Shown here in pieces: positions 23,628 to 35,189 of a stretch of DNA of 64,000 bases (positions are counted from its first letter, which is position 1; each line of letters begins with the position of its first letter). Origin of the DNA: Sphagnum compactum. Its lineage: Eukaryota; Bryophyta; Sphagnopsida; Sphagnales. The stretch is taken from NCBI GenBank assembly GCA_965153455.1, contig OZ234495.1, positions 21,448,875 through 21,512,874 of the forward strand, written 5' to 3'. The notes below the pieces were generated by a model. The model had not been told where the DNA came from, made no database searches, and was given only the letters and a program-made list of their open reading frames with translations. Position numbers and translations under genes: made by a program.

Positions 23628-23966
23628 GTATATGACTACTTAACTTCTCAATGAGTGCTATGGCTAGTTAGCGTAGTGTGCATGATCGACTTCTCTTGGC
23701 TCTTTCGTTTCGATTTTGTCCGTTCTGCTCCCCTTGTCTTCTTGTTTCCTTTGGAATAAAGTTGGGGAGGTTTACATCAATTCTTTCTTCCATTTGTTTG
23801 GTTCATCCCTCAAACAGAGATCCATAGAGATCTAATTTGTGGGTTGGTAACATTCTCATGTTGTTCATCTCACATTCTTCCACCGCACTGTGTTTGATAA
23901 AACTGTCGGCTTTGATTTTCGACACAAGGAGCGTCAAGGGTTTGTGGCAGCAGTGGGGCAGCAGCT
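23628..23966 (+). promoter_or_regulatory. Probable promoter/5' UTR of the gene at 23967
   Basis: CT-rich sequence (CTTCTCTTGGCTCTTTCG, CCCCTTGTCTTCTTG) directly upstream of the first exon resembles a plant 5' UTR. No certain TATA box was seen. The hAT end lies only about 340 bp upstream of the start codon. Confidence 0.35.
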
Positions 23967-26900
23967 ATGGAGCAGCAGCTACCCGGAGTGCAACAGCAAG
24001 CCTCGGCATTAGCTTCCACTCCAATTCCATCGCCGTCTGCAACCACTGTGAGTCAGATCGGGACCACGATGTCAGATCGGGACTCTGCTGCGGGAGCTGT
24101 GGTGTCTGTAGAGCATCCGATCCCGCCTCGTCGTCGTCTCGTCAAAGCCGCCTCCGCTGCCGCCGCCGCCGCAGCGTACGTATGTATTTGTTTGAGCTGA
24201 AGAAGTCATGAGACAATCAGGGAAAGTACGAATGAGTTGAGAGAGAATTTTGTTGTGCTTTGTATTTTTTTTGCGGACCAACAAAAGATTTTTTTTCGTG
24301 TGCCTGTGTTCTCTCTGGACAGGGCAGACGCGGGCATGTAGAAGCAACGAGAGAAGGAGGAGGAGGAGGAGGAGGCGGTGGTGGAGGGCCTCCCGGGTTT
24401 GTTAGTCCAGGAGTTTTGGACCGATCCGGTACAAGCTCTCCTATGGTACCGGGCAGCGGAACGGGTGCGCCGGGCGCCATGGCATCCGGAGGGGTTCAGC
24501 CACCTGCTTCCAACAGCTTATCAGGCAGTTTTAGAGACAGAGAGAGGGGGTCTCGAGCTTCTACCAAAGGTAGTGTTCGATGATAGCGAACTTTTCTATG
24601 AATTTTTTCTAGGTTATTGATTCCTGCCTCTGGTTGTTGTGAAGGACCTAGGTTTTTCATGGAGTTTGAGATTATGTGACATTCAACCAGTGAGGAGGAA
24701 GGTTAGTGCCAACGGCTGATGCGAACATTGTAAAAATCGCATCCGGTTGTATCTTAGTTTATGTGTGTATGCTTCATTGAGAGGATTGCCCTCTTGTCTG
24801 AAATTAGGATGTCTATTGCCTGAGCTTTTCTGTTTAGGCTTTCTGTATTATGCGTCTGGCAGGAGAGATGCAAGGGGATCAGTCCACACACGGCAACAGT
24901 GGATCTGGCAAACTAGGACGGTGAGTATTTATGGACATTGGAGATTTTTCTTACAAATTTCCTTTCTTCTATGCATCCTTGTCTATGAAGGATTTTTTCA
25001 GTGTGTATTTTCCTTACCATACAACATTGCACCCATTAGTTGAGAACTGACTGGAGATCGAAATTGCAGGAATGCATATGCAAATGCTGGAGCAATGGAT
25101 GCTCGACCTCTTGGACGTCGACCTGAGGTATATTACCTCTCTGCCTTTGCTGCAGTTGATCAATGTTCACCTTCTAATTGTGTGTTCAATTGAGATCAAA
25201 CATTGCTTACTCATGTTAACAAGCAGGCTTCAACCATGAGTTTTTTGGGTCATTCAGACATCCCAAAATGCTTCCTAATTGAAGCGCCATGAATCCTCAC
25301 CTTCCAGTCTTACTGATTTGTTTGTTTGTACAGGAAACTTGTCTGTTAAGGTCTTCCAACCTTGTTCTCAAAGAGTGTGATTGTGTAAGCTGAGAACTGT
25401 AGCCTTTGTGTTATCAGAGTTACTGAGAATCAATAACCCGGGTGATATGTTTTTGTAGTATGGCCATAAAACCTAGGTCTGTAAATGCAGCAAGTCATTT
25501 CTCTTACAGAACTAAGTGGCTTAAATCCTTTCTGTAGAGCTATTATACCAGTTGTTGCAGCTTGAATGAGGATGGTATTGCCTTTTTTGATTAGCTATGT
25601 CTTTTGAATGCCATCCAACATCATGACTGAGTCTTCCCATTGCTCTCGGTGTTCCAGTCAATACTCAGGATGCATATTCTTGTATAGTTGTTTGCCAAAA
25701 TGTTGAGCAGATGCTTATATACTCATTGCCACCCACCATTGGGAGCTGATGAAGTCAGTGGGAACAGCACAGCTATTTGCTGCCATTCATGATGAAGTCG
25801 ATAGTCTAATGCTTTGTGAGTGACACTCATAAGGTTATGACTGTCAGCATTCTTGTTATGTTCTGGTTTTGCTGGAACTGACCCAAAGGTACCTTTAAAG
25901 TGTTATTGTAGATTGTTTCCCTGCAATCCTCTTGCATGTCTTGACAAGTGTTGTCAGTCAGAACATGCAGGTATTAACAGGATTCATATGCCTCATGTGA
26001 ATTCCAAATTTTGCCAAATTTGGTGTAGTGATGGCTAGTTTTATAGTCTCTTAAGGTTATGTAGCTCAAAAGAGTTATTTCGTGTCTCATATGGTTAAAT
26101 TAAGTTCTGAGTAAAGTTTACTCTTCAAAGTTTTAGGGGGTTGCATAGCAAAGAACATCTTTTTGCCCTTGTAGTCTTCAAAAGCATGGGACTGTTAATA
26201 CTATAATGGGTAGCTTATCAAAGCTCTCTTTCTCTTCAAAAGATCTTGCTTGTTTAGTTCTTGGTTTTTGTTTCTCTGTGTTCCCCTTACTTCTTGGGTT
26301 CCTGGCTGGTTTTTAACTTGGGTTCTCTTTAGCATTTTTTTGAGCTATCATGCCTGAGTCTTCCTGTTACTGGTAGTCTTCTGACAGAACTGTTGGACCT
26401 GAAATCTTTAAAGCCATATTATTAGGTCATCTCTCAAGTCTATTCAGCTTGACTGAAATTGTAAGTATGAAGAAATTCTCAATTTGTATGAAGGCATTTT
26501 GTAGTATGGCCATGTTTAGATCAGTTTACAGTAGTAGGATTTGCTTTTTGGTGGTTGTTGTGATGCTATTTTATCATAATTGGTAGCTCATGCAAGTAGC
26601 ATGCATGGTGGGTGAGGGTGGGCTTTTCCCCAGATGAATGTGCGAAGACATGAACCTCCATCGCAAAAGCTTGCAGAGGAGATGAGATTGCAGCAGGCAA
26701 AGAGAGCTGCGTTGGGACGGGCTCAGTCAATGGGAGCTCCTGGGAATTTCAAAAGCTTTGACTCACCATTTGGTAATTTTATGTTGCCTGTTATACCACT
26801 CCAGTTTTACAACAAACCTCAGAGCCCAGCAGCCTCTTCTGGTGCATTGGCAGCTCCATCAGTTCCCTCCACACCGATAGGTGGAGGATTAGACAGGTGA
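23967..26900 (+). CDS. Unrecognised Ala/Gly/Pro-rich plant protein, five exons, about 277-280 aa
   Basis: Model: exon 1 23967 to 24175 (or 24179), exon 2 24328 (or 24323) to 24569, exon 3 24863-24920, exon 4 25070-25127, exon 5 26634-26900. All introns are GT-AG and the phases agree throughout (1, 2 and 0 for introns 2-4). Intron 1 has two phase-consistent solutions, which gives the length range. The protein begins MEQQLPGVQQQ, has a poly-Ala stretch at the end of exon 1, a Gly run of eleven at the start of exon 2, then Ser/Gly-rich sequence. Exons 3-4 give GEMQGDQSTHGNSGSGKLGR and NAYANAGAMDARPLGRRPE. Exon 5 contains a basic helix-like piece PSQKLAEEMRLQQAKRAALG and ends GGGLDR. No known domain, signal peptide or membrane segment is visible. 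The consistent phases over five exons are the main argument for a real gene. It is convergent with the cap methyltransferase gene. Confidence 0.65.
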
Positions 26901-28165
26901 TTGGTAATCTTGAAAGGAAGGTGAAGAGTTGTAGCCCATCATGCTTTGTACAGTGGACTGATCATACAATATCTGGCGTAGGTAGCTTGTTCTGATGAGA
27001 CGTGGTCCTTCCCCAGCAGGACTTCCAACTGTAAAGTGGGACATTTACCATGAAGCTGGTTGGGTTGCTTGCCACTAATTGAATTACTGTGCTGTGTAGT
27101 TTCTCTCCTATATCTTCAGTGCCATGCGCTCTGAGGTGCCATCTAGGCCCTCCCTGTCAAAGCATAAGGTTAGGAGGTACATGTGACAAAATCCCCTTCC
27201 TCATCCAGAGATAATCAGCACTTTGCAGATGAAAAAAGCAGATGCACTTCCCTGGTGTTGCATGAATATGGTGACCTCAATTCACAGCTTCCAAGGATCC
27301 TAGCATTGCTCAATGAGAAACTGAAGTGACCTTTTGACCTTGACACATCTATATGGAAAATGAACAGCTTCCAGATGGATGCCCATGGTTTGCTTCTGAA
27401 CTGGCAGTCTGCACCACATGTGCTATTGAAATTTTAGACAAGCAATCGATTAGTGCTAGCAAGAGTTCTAACCATGTACTAAACCAATAGCAAATATACA
27501 CAGCAGTATACACAAGTTCATATCAGTTTCAATATATCCAATAGAAATTAACTTACACCAAGAGGAGGACCAATCAATATGTGGGCAATATCAGTTTTAA
27601 TGCATGAATACCCTCCTATCACATATACCACAATTGAGTCCATAAAAAGAGCAGATGGTGCAAAGAATAATCAAAATGCATGGGGACCATAACTATGAAT
27701 CCCGTTCTCTTCCCCAAATCACCCTTGTTTTGGGTTGTGACCCTTGAGTATTGTTCAATGCACTCTACAGGTGATCTGTAAGTAATAAAAGATTTTGCTT
27801 CTTTTGAGCAAGAATTTCATGATTGTTAAGTAACCTGCTTATGGGAGGCTGAGATGCTGTGTCTTGTTTGTCTCCAGAAGCATGCCTGAGTTCTTCATTA
27901 GTAGTGCCTGGGCAAAGTAAGAAGCAAATCAGCACCACATAAGACAAGGTCATATCATGTGATTGTCATGCTTCATTTTCTGCTGCTACATCAGGAGCTT
28001 GAAATCTGGAATCCCTGAGACCATGTGGGCATGACAACATGAACATTCAAAACATCAAATCCACTGTGATCAGGTCACTATCAAGTTTTATACCTGGGGA
28101 GAAGAGAGAGTGGATAAAGTTTGCAAGTGATGAGTGGCCTGACAATGCTGGATTGGAGGGAGCAT
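26901..28165. other. Convergent intergenic region with 3' UTRs
   Basis: This lies between the stop codons of the plus-strand gene (26900) and the minus-strand cap methyltransferase gene (28166). It must contain both 3' UTRs. An open stretch at 27953-27765 (-) with a good upstream acceptor looks exon-like, but the methyltransferase frame already terminates properly at 28166. It may be an alternative 3' exon or nothing. Confidence 0.5.
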
Positions 28166-31100
28166 CTATTGCAAAAAACCAATATCTTCTGGTAGAATGG
28201 TCTGGTGTGTCCCATGTGGAACATTTTTCCTCCGATTTGTAGATTTGCCACTCTGTTTTGACAGATTTCCACACTTATCATAACAGAGTTTAGAACGAAA
28301 GTAAAATTGCCAACAATTCAAATCCTGAAGCCTTGTCATCACTCTCAGATAGCTGGCTAGAAGGCCTTCACATATTTGGATTTCAGAAAGGTACAACTCA
28401 TATGTTTGTAAACCACAAACTGAACATGGTCAATGCAAAAATATGCCAGACTTGAAGTTGAATTACCTTCTGGAAAACAAAAGCAAGATAGATGTATGCA
28501 GCATCCCATTCCTCATCTGATATGGTAGCTCCTGTTGCTGCACACATCCAGACAAACATTATTTCAGCCAGTTGAAAATTCATCATTTGAGTCATTGATT
28601 CTGGGATGCTCTAGGTAGCAAAAGATTTGTCCATTCATGTCTGCTCCAAAATGCAATAAACTGAACATGTGGAATTCAAAAGGTACCCAGGATAAACATT
28701 CTAGAAATGCAGCATAAAAAACTAACTGAGAGTGGCTGGAAAGCACACACATACATGGGTCACCCAAAGCTCCTTGTTTCCTCATCAAGTCAGCAAAGTC
28801 AGGGACCTGGCTATATTCATGCACAAAGTCGTGGAAGTTCTTCTTCAACACAAGCTCTAATCCGTACTGCATGCACAAGTCAAGCCAACTAACAGATAAA
28901 TCCACTTTGCATGCAATCAAGAGCAAAGAGGAGACCTTGTCAAAAGCTCAATTCAAGTTATTGAAAACACATTCAGCTCTATAAGTTCACCTCTTCTGCC
29001 AAAGCCTGAAAGTTGGGGAAGGCAACAAGCCATTCTGGGCAGTCCACAGCATCCTATTTAAATGACAAAAGCACATCCATCAGAGAGACACATAAGAGTT
29101 CATTAATTTGTGATTCCCCATTTGTTGTACCTTTGACAAGTACTGTCGAGAAAGCTGGTGTGATAAGTACAGAAAAATCTATGCTCATTCCTCTTCAGAG
29201 AACAGAAAACACAGCAAGTCGAAGAAATTTAGCTGAGGATTGAAAAAGGGGAGAAGAGCAACACCTGCAAATGGAACTCATACTGAATCCCAAATGGTTG
29301 TGATGAGGGAAAGCGCTGCAATTCCACAAGAACTCTCTTGACTCAGTAAATAAGAAAACCACCATCTACCCCATATGAATGTGACACATAAAAACAGCAG
29401 TTATATAGCTCAGATAAAGCCTTGTGATCCACCTTATCCCTAAAGTGGTCATCAAATCGAATCTCATAAACACTGTTTCCAAACTGTAGTCCTTCAGCTG
29501 CACAAAAACACCATACACACTAAGCATCAACAAGACAGGGCACTGGAAAAACACCCTAAAAGATCACCTGAAATTGAACTGTGCAAGACATTGCTTTGAA
29601 ATAAGCCTAGTGGGGTGCTTGGACAGATGTGCGCATACCATGGCGAAGCTTGCGGACAATCACATTGGCATCAGGCATTGTACCAATGAAGTAACCTCCT
29701 GGCTGTAGCAGTGAAGAGACATTGTGCAGTGCTCGGCGTGCCCGTTCTTCTGTGGACCATGAGTAGTGTAGTGCAAACTGCTCATCCAAAAACACATCAT
29801 AAATGCCAAGTCTCATATTGAAAGATGCAACACAAGCTTCAATGCATTAAGACCCTCTGAGGTGGATTGTGGGCAAGTAATACATGCATAAGTTCTTCAA
29901 ATTGCTCACTTGACAACTGCAAACATCAAAAGGTGCATCGTCCTTGAGTGCTGGTCCAAGATCAACCTGCTCCCACATGGCAGGTTCAAGTTGGTCAGTG
30001 AATGTACAGTCTAATCATACTGAAAGTAAGATTTTGAGGCATGCCAGTGCAGGACTTGACATTTTACTGATGATAATCAACACCAGAGACCGCCATCAGA
30101 ATTGTGACTCAGTGACTGAATAATACATGTGTAGATACTTCTGCTCAATGGGTTTAGAGCATCACCACCGGTGACGACTCTGGTGGATGTTCAGTGACCT
30201 CTGGTTGTAAAGCCCCTGTGGCCAGTAAGTTTACCCTAGACCCACCATGTCCACAAGTAATGATAGTTCTGCTATTGTCTACCAATTCCGCAGGCTAGTG
30301 AGTGGCAAATGTAGTGAGAGATCACATGAGACTTTGGAAAATAAGGGGCTGCACCTCAAAGCAATCTGCACATAAGAGGCGAGCTCGAAATTTGTGACCT
30401 CTCCGCCCTCGAGCATGGTCAGTTTCACCATTGTACCGGTTTCGGGCATCCTCTATCTGTCATGCCAACAGATCAGAGAACTGAGTCCCTGAATACCCCA
30501 AGCTATGGCAACTGCAAACATATGAACATTGTCCTCAGAGATCTACATTGTTTATCTCACTTACCGAGCCATCAGCAATGTCAATGCCAACATAGTAGCC
30601 AATTGATGCTTTGTCCCACTTAATCAAATCTCCTCCCTGTACAACCACAACTTGTGTAATTGCAGAAAGAAATTGTAGTGAGCTGATCACCACTCCGTAA
30701 TATTGACAGCACATCTACTAGATTTATCAAAATGTCCCCAACCATGAATGAAATGTCCCCAACCATGAATGAAATGTCCCCTACTAGCAATTGCATGTGC
30801 TGGCATCAATGCCTAATGTAGGCTCTAAATTGAACCACTTTTAAATGTTTTTGTAATCGCATGCTGAAATCTGACAATGTAGGCTACCTTCCAATAAAGC
30901 TCAGATCTCAGCACATGGGGCAATAATCTCAGCTTGTGGACAGCAGATGTGGCATGTCATTCAGGGTTTTGTGTCCCTTGTAAGTGTGAATCTTGATTCA
31001 AGAGAACACTGGGTAGGCAAAAACAATAAGATGTATACATAGCATGGCCAGATTGTCTTGAGTTCATAGAGGAGAGAAACTGTAAAGATGCCAGGAAAAC

Positions 31101-31780
31101 CAAAAAAGAGATTCACCTTTCCACAAGCAAGATCTAGAACTGCATCTCCAGGTTTTGTGTACCGCTGAATAAGAACACTCTTGATCTGCCCAAGTCAAAA
31201 AGGACTGAATGAGATTTTGCTACAGGAGGCACCCAGCAACTCTGAGCAAATTGTATCTGCAAGCTTTGAGATTAAAATCCTGACAAAAGGAAAGCTTTGC
31301 AGACAGTCGTTCAACAGGCGTTGAAGGAGGCTTGGTGCACTGGTTAGGTTCTGGACCTACCCAATTGTTGAGCTTTTTCAGATAGATTATAGGACTCGCC
31401 TCCCGTTCCTCGCGAGTCTGATTGGTGCGAGCACTGTAATGCTCTGCAACTTTTCTCGCCAACTTTCTCGGCTCCCCCTCCACCCCATCTTGATCTCCAT
31501 CACCTATATCAGCAAAGAAAAAACAAGCTTTTACTAAGGGGTTTCGCACCATATCCTAGTGCGGGCAAGGGTGTCTGAATTTCAGGAAAACCCTAAGTCG
31601 CGAATCCGTAGTGTCCATGAACAGATTCTTCGCATTTCAGTCGATTGTGAACTAAGTAGCTAAGAAACAGCTGAAAAGATGATTGCCGTGTCTTGGCCGA
31701 TGTGAAACCTGAAGAAACAAAACAGGAAAATGTGTTTCAGGGTTATTACGGCGGCCTCTCTTGTGCATCGAAAAGCTCAT
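28166..31780 (-). CDS. mRNA cap guanine-N7 methyltransferase (ABD1/RNMT family), about 353 aa
   Basis: The enzyme transfers a methyl group from S-adenosylmethionine to the N7 of the mRNA cap guanosine in the nucleus. Exons (-): 31780-31750 (tentative), 31503-31361, 31185-31117, 30636-30565, 30456-30355, 29966-29910, 29777-29639, 29497-29433, 29315-29265, 29053-28991, 28866-28755, 28537-28467, 28252-28166. All are GT-AG and every junction keeps phase. Seen in order: ARKVAEHYSARTNQTREERE and SPIIYLKKLNNW (N-terminal family signature); the AdoMet loop VLDLACGK joined across an intron to GGDLIKWD; VGIDIADGS; CADCFE; FDVCSCQ joined to FALHYSWSTEERARRAL; GGYFIGTMPDANVI; NSVYEIRF; QPFGIQYEFHL; DAVDCPEWLV; FHDFVHEY; GALGDP; DEEWDAAYIYLAFVFQK; and a C-terminus ILPEDIGFLQ. 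Length is close to plant homologues. Exon 1 (MSFSMHKRGR) rests only on phase and on resemblance to the usual basic start; an alternative start is the ATG at 31552 read straight through (359 aa). The last acceptor could also be 28273. All recognisable motifs are intact. Confidence 0.93.
30730..30781. repeat. 21-bp tandem repeat in an intron of the cap methyltransferase gene
   Basis: Two and a half perfect copies of a 21-bp unit beginning AAATGTCCCC and ending CATGAATG. It lies inside the 480-bp intron between the two halves of the AdoMet-binding loop. It is likely length-polymorphic. Confidence 0.9.
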
Positions 31781-32230
31781 CGCTACTCCCTCCGCGCTTC
31801 ACACCACTCGCATGAATGGTGTCTATGCTCTCAAAACCTTGGAGCCCAGTTCTGTGATGATTTATAACTTGCTAATCAACTTCACCCAATGCGCCAATAC
31901 GATTGTGTCGTAAGCTGCACTTCCTACGGCAGGATCTCCTTAGCGACAGCACCAAAATCCTCCAAACAGAGTCCGAATCCTAGAAAATCTTTGAACGCTG
32001 GCAGGCCGGTGAGATAAAATTCTTTGCTGAAATGGATAGTTCACCTAAACTGAATCGAAGTCAAAACTAAGAAATGGTTACATAGATCTGTAGAGCGCAC
32101 AAATCTGTGTACGGAATGAAGATCCAAGTGCATCTTGTTTCAATGATTAATGATGCCGGTGGAGTCTGCACTCTGCACGTCTGCCCCTTGTTAGGGCTAG
32201 GATATGATTAGGGTTTTACAGAATCTCTAG
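31781..32230 (-). promoter_or_regulatory. Presumed promoter/5' UTR of the cap methyltransferase gene
   Basis: GC content rises here relative to the surrounding intergenic DNA, and the sequence lies directly upstream of the predicted start at 31780. No defined core promoter element was identified. Confidence 0.35.
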
Positions 32231-33520
32231 AACGTTTCAGAAACAAGATTGACCAGATACTGCTCGCTTGCTCTCCATCGATCAAATCCATCTTTCCTGG
32301 ATTGCATCATCAAATTCTCTATGCTTTTGCCGTTGATTCTCAACTCTACCAAGTTTGACCACAGTGTAGAACGGCATCCCAGTAGGTTGTTCGAGTGTGA
32401 TTGCAGATTAAGGAATGGAGTTTGTGTCCAAAATGTTTGAATGCTCATATCTGCATATGTCACAATTGTTTGTCCACTCACAACCTTGGAGACTTCTGCA
32501 GCTTGTTCCATGTTCGTGTCACAAGAAACTGCAGTTCTAGCAAAGGACTTATCTATCCTCTACTGGAAATTTTCCGAAGGAGTACACAAAACCAATCTCT
32601 TTTGCAAGACATAGCTGGATGATTGGCAATCACTATTCCACTACCAAAAAAGTTCAGGATTCCCTTCTGAATTCTCTCATTATGCTGGTCGGAGTAACCC
32701 TTCCATCCTCAATGGTCAAGGTTGCTTAGGTTGTCCTGGACAGATATGGTGATAGTACCAATAGTTCTTGGGTCTGTGGCGGCGTGGTTAATGTGAGCTT
32801 TTCTGAAAGGGTTGATGGCAAGCCTATTCTGTGGATTCTTCACAAAATTTCTGTTTCCATTCATAAACATGGTGTTTTCAAAATGTAGTACTGCAAAATA
32901 AAATCATCCATCACTCACAAGTAGCTACAGCAAAAACATGAGCTTTGCATCACATAAGCAGATCTTCAACCTTAAGGAATGCAGAGGGCAAAGTAATATC
33001 AAAGATGTGGCAACCTTGACAAACCCCCTCACCTCAGGAACTTTGTCCCAAATTTCATCAAGGGCTTTGCAATCAAAGGCCACATGTGACCAGGATTGCA
33101 CAGTTGCCATAGCAATAAAACCAATGATTAGTGATTGCATCCTATATCTGGTTGAAAAAGCACACCAATGCAGTGCTTGTGGCAATTGGATATGTGAGTC
33201 TTATACAAGGTTTGCATATGCTCACATAGATTCTCGGAAGTCAATTGATGGTCAAAGAGTGTATACTCAATGTCCTGCACCTGCAACTTCTCACATGGCT
33301 GGCAACGATTCCGCAGTGTCATGTGTAGGAACACAACAGTAACAGATAAGGCATGGTCTTTGTAGCACTGTAGTTACGTCCATGCCATCTCTTTCATAGT
33401 CTGGCACTCATAATAAGTGATGATCTCAAAGACATAAGCAAAGGGTTGACATGCGCTATTGATGAGAAAGAGAATTAGGTTTTTCTATGGTGAACTCGGA
33501 TACCTTCACCATTGATGTAT
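32231..33520. other. Exon-like but unresolved stretch
   Basis: Overlapping open stretches occur on both strands (for example 32511-32227 minus, 33185-32925 minus, 32938-33342 plus). The minus pieces contain gene-like phrases such as KALDEIWDKVPEVRGFVK, but no domain was recognised and no phase-consistent model could be assembled. It may be a decayed gene or intron sequence of a neighbour. Confidence 0.3.
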
Positions 33521-33723
33521 TCACAAAGGGGTGATGTAGAAGGAGGACTTTGAATTGTTCAATTTGCCTCGCCATCCCTTGATCTCAACAGATTCTTCAT
33601 CACCAAGCTCAAGATCATCAAACACTTCAGGGGCATCCACAGGGCCCATGAGATTCTCATCTTCTACTATGCTAAAACATGCACTTTCACCCTCTTCCTT
33701 TGAAACTCCCTCCATAAACATCC
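33521..33723 (-). CDS. Possible terminal exon, acidic peptide
   Basis: A CGCAG acceptor precedes an open minus-strand stretch reading MFMEGVSKEEGESACF, then NLMGPVDAPEVFDDLELGD, EESVEIKGWRGK and a stop at 33521. The composition is protein-like and acidic. No family was recognised and no partner exon could be joined. It may be a real terminal exon of a gene whose other exons are diverged, or a pseudogene fragment. Confidence 0.3.
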
Positions 33724-33987
33724 TGCGGGGAGTGTTATCTCTCTTTCTACAATTCCAACACCAAAATTCCTACCGGAAATGTAGTACCGGAATGCTCAAA
33801 TTTCATGCTTCATCAGACTTCCTTAATCTTTAGCTTTTCCAAATCTTGAACCTGGAGAGAGAGACTGATAACAAATCAGAGCAGGTGTCATGAGCTTTGG
33901 ACTCAATATTGTATTTAAAATTGCTTTGCATATATCCTTTGGCAGATTTTATGCTTCTACATGGCTGTATTGCAAGATCTAGCAGTT

Positions 33988-34081
33988 TCAATTAGTCAGC
34001 TTCAGGTCAGGGAACCTATTCTGTCGGATGTACAACTGGGACTTCCTTTCAGAGCTGTATGCTGCAAGCATTTCCTCATCC
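33988..34081 (-). CDS. Possible terminal exon of an unidentified gene
   Basis: After a pyrimidine-rich stretch and TTGCAG acceptor, the minus strand reads DEEMLAAYSSERKSQLYI, RQNRFPDLKLTN and TGA at 33988. The phrase looks like a genuine C-terminus, and the acceptor implies a phase-2 intron. No upstream exon was found in the following kilobases, so the rest may lie beyond a long intron or be lost. I do not recognise the family. Confidence 0.35.
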
Positions 34082-35189
34082 CTGCAACAGAAGAGCAAAT
34101 CAGTCCACACTATGCGCAGTGAGAAAGCTCCATACTTTGGTGGAATTGACGAAAACAACTATGTAGGTTTCTTTCAAAAGTTGAGGATCTGATCAGGTGA
34201 CTGCACCTCCAGACTAAGTAGATAATTCCATAGTTCATGGCCCTTCATGCATTTTTTTGGATGTTCACGGACCAAGACAACCCTAGCACATCTCACTTAC
34301 AAATCTTGTCTTGTGTTTTTTTTGAGTTATTTAATCAATTGTAAGTGCACTACAGCAAGGTCTAAAATAACCTTTTGCATTTGAAAGGCAAGGGACAATG
34401 TATTAGGATCCGAAACTCTCTAAGAGCTTAAATGTTCACTCATTGACATGTTTTATAATAATTATAAATGAGTTGCAACTAGGATGCAATTAATTTTTTT
34501 ATCTCATATTATTTGTCCTACCTTTAAAGTTTGTAAAATATATATAATTAAGTGCATTAGGAGAATTGAAAAACAAATGACATCTGGTATAAGCCAATAA
34601 CAAAAGGTTTGGCCTTAAAAGGTAAACCCAAAATAAAATATGATTATCCCAAATGACCTACCTACCTAGCCTAAGAATTGTAAGCAATGATGCCTACCTA
34701 TCTTAAGACTACATACCTATAAACCTATGTGCCACATCTCAATATTTTATTTGGCCCTAAGTTGAATGATGTACATTAAAATTATTAAAGATATTAAATA
34801 TCAAAATAAATTTAAAATTCTCACATGTCCATTGATGATTTGTTCATAAATCATTGTCACATTAACACATTGTTGCATATGTAGTTACAACATAGTGGCA
34901 TGATAGTTGTAATGCAAGAACATAATTATTCCAACATAGTGATAAAGTAGTTGTAACGTAGTGGTATAATAGTTGTAATGACGTAGTTGGAACATAATTG
35001 CATGAGTTGCATATGTATAATTTCATAGATGATGAGTTGTGCTATTGCAACTTTTACAACACATCTGATGGCACTCAAGCTATAGAAATATGTTGAATTG
35101 CAAATGGTTATTGTAACTTAAAATTACAACTAAAACCCAATTACAAGCCTAGTCGCAAAACACCTATTTTTTCATAATGAAAATCTTTC
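34082..35189. other. A/T-rich intergenic; second ACCTA-type repeat at 34650-34730
   Basis: No gene is supported. At about 34618-34745 CCCAAAATAAAA, GACCTACCTACCTAG and CTACATACCTATAAACC echo the tract at 8935-9215, including flanking words, so both are copies of one dispersed repeat. The part at 34860-35060 repeats short phrases such as GTTGTAA and ATAGTTG. Confidence 0.45.

Noticed and set aside
24217-24480. Minus-strand Pro-rich protein opposite exon 2
   Set aside because: It is the antisense shadow of the poly-Gly exon (GGN repeats read as CCN).
27765-27953. Last exon of the cap methyltransferase gene
   Set aside because: The phase after FVFQK does not fit its long frame, whereas the stop at 28166 is reached by a phase-correct exon ending ILPEDIGFLQ, as in homologues.
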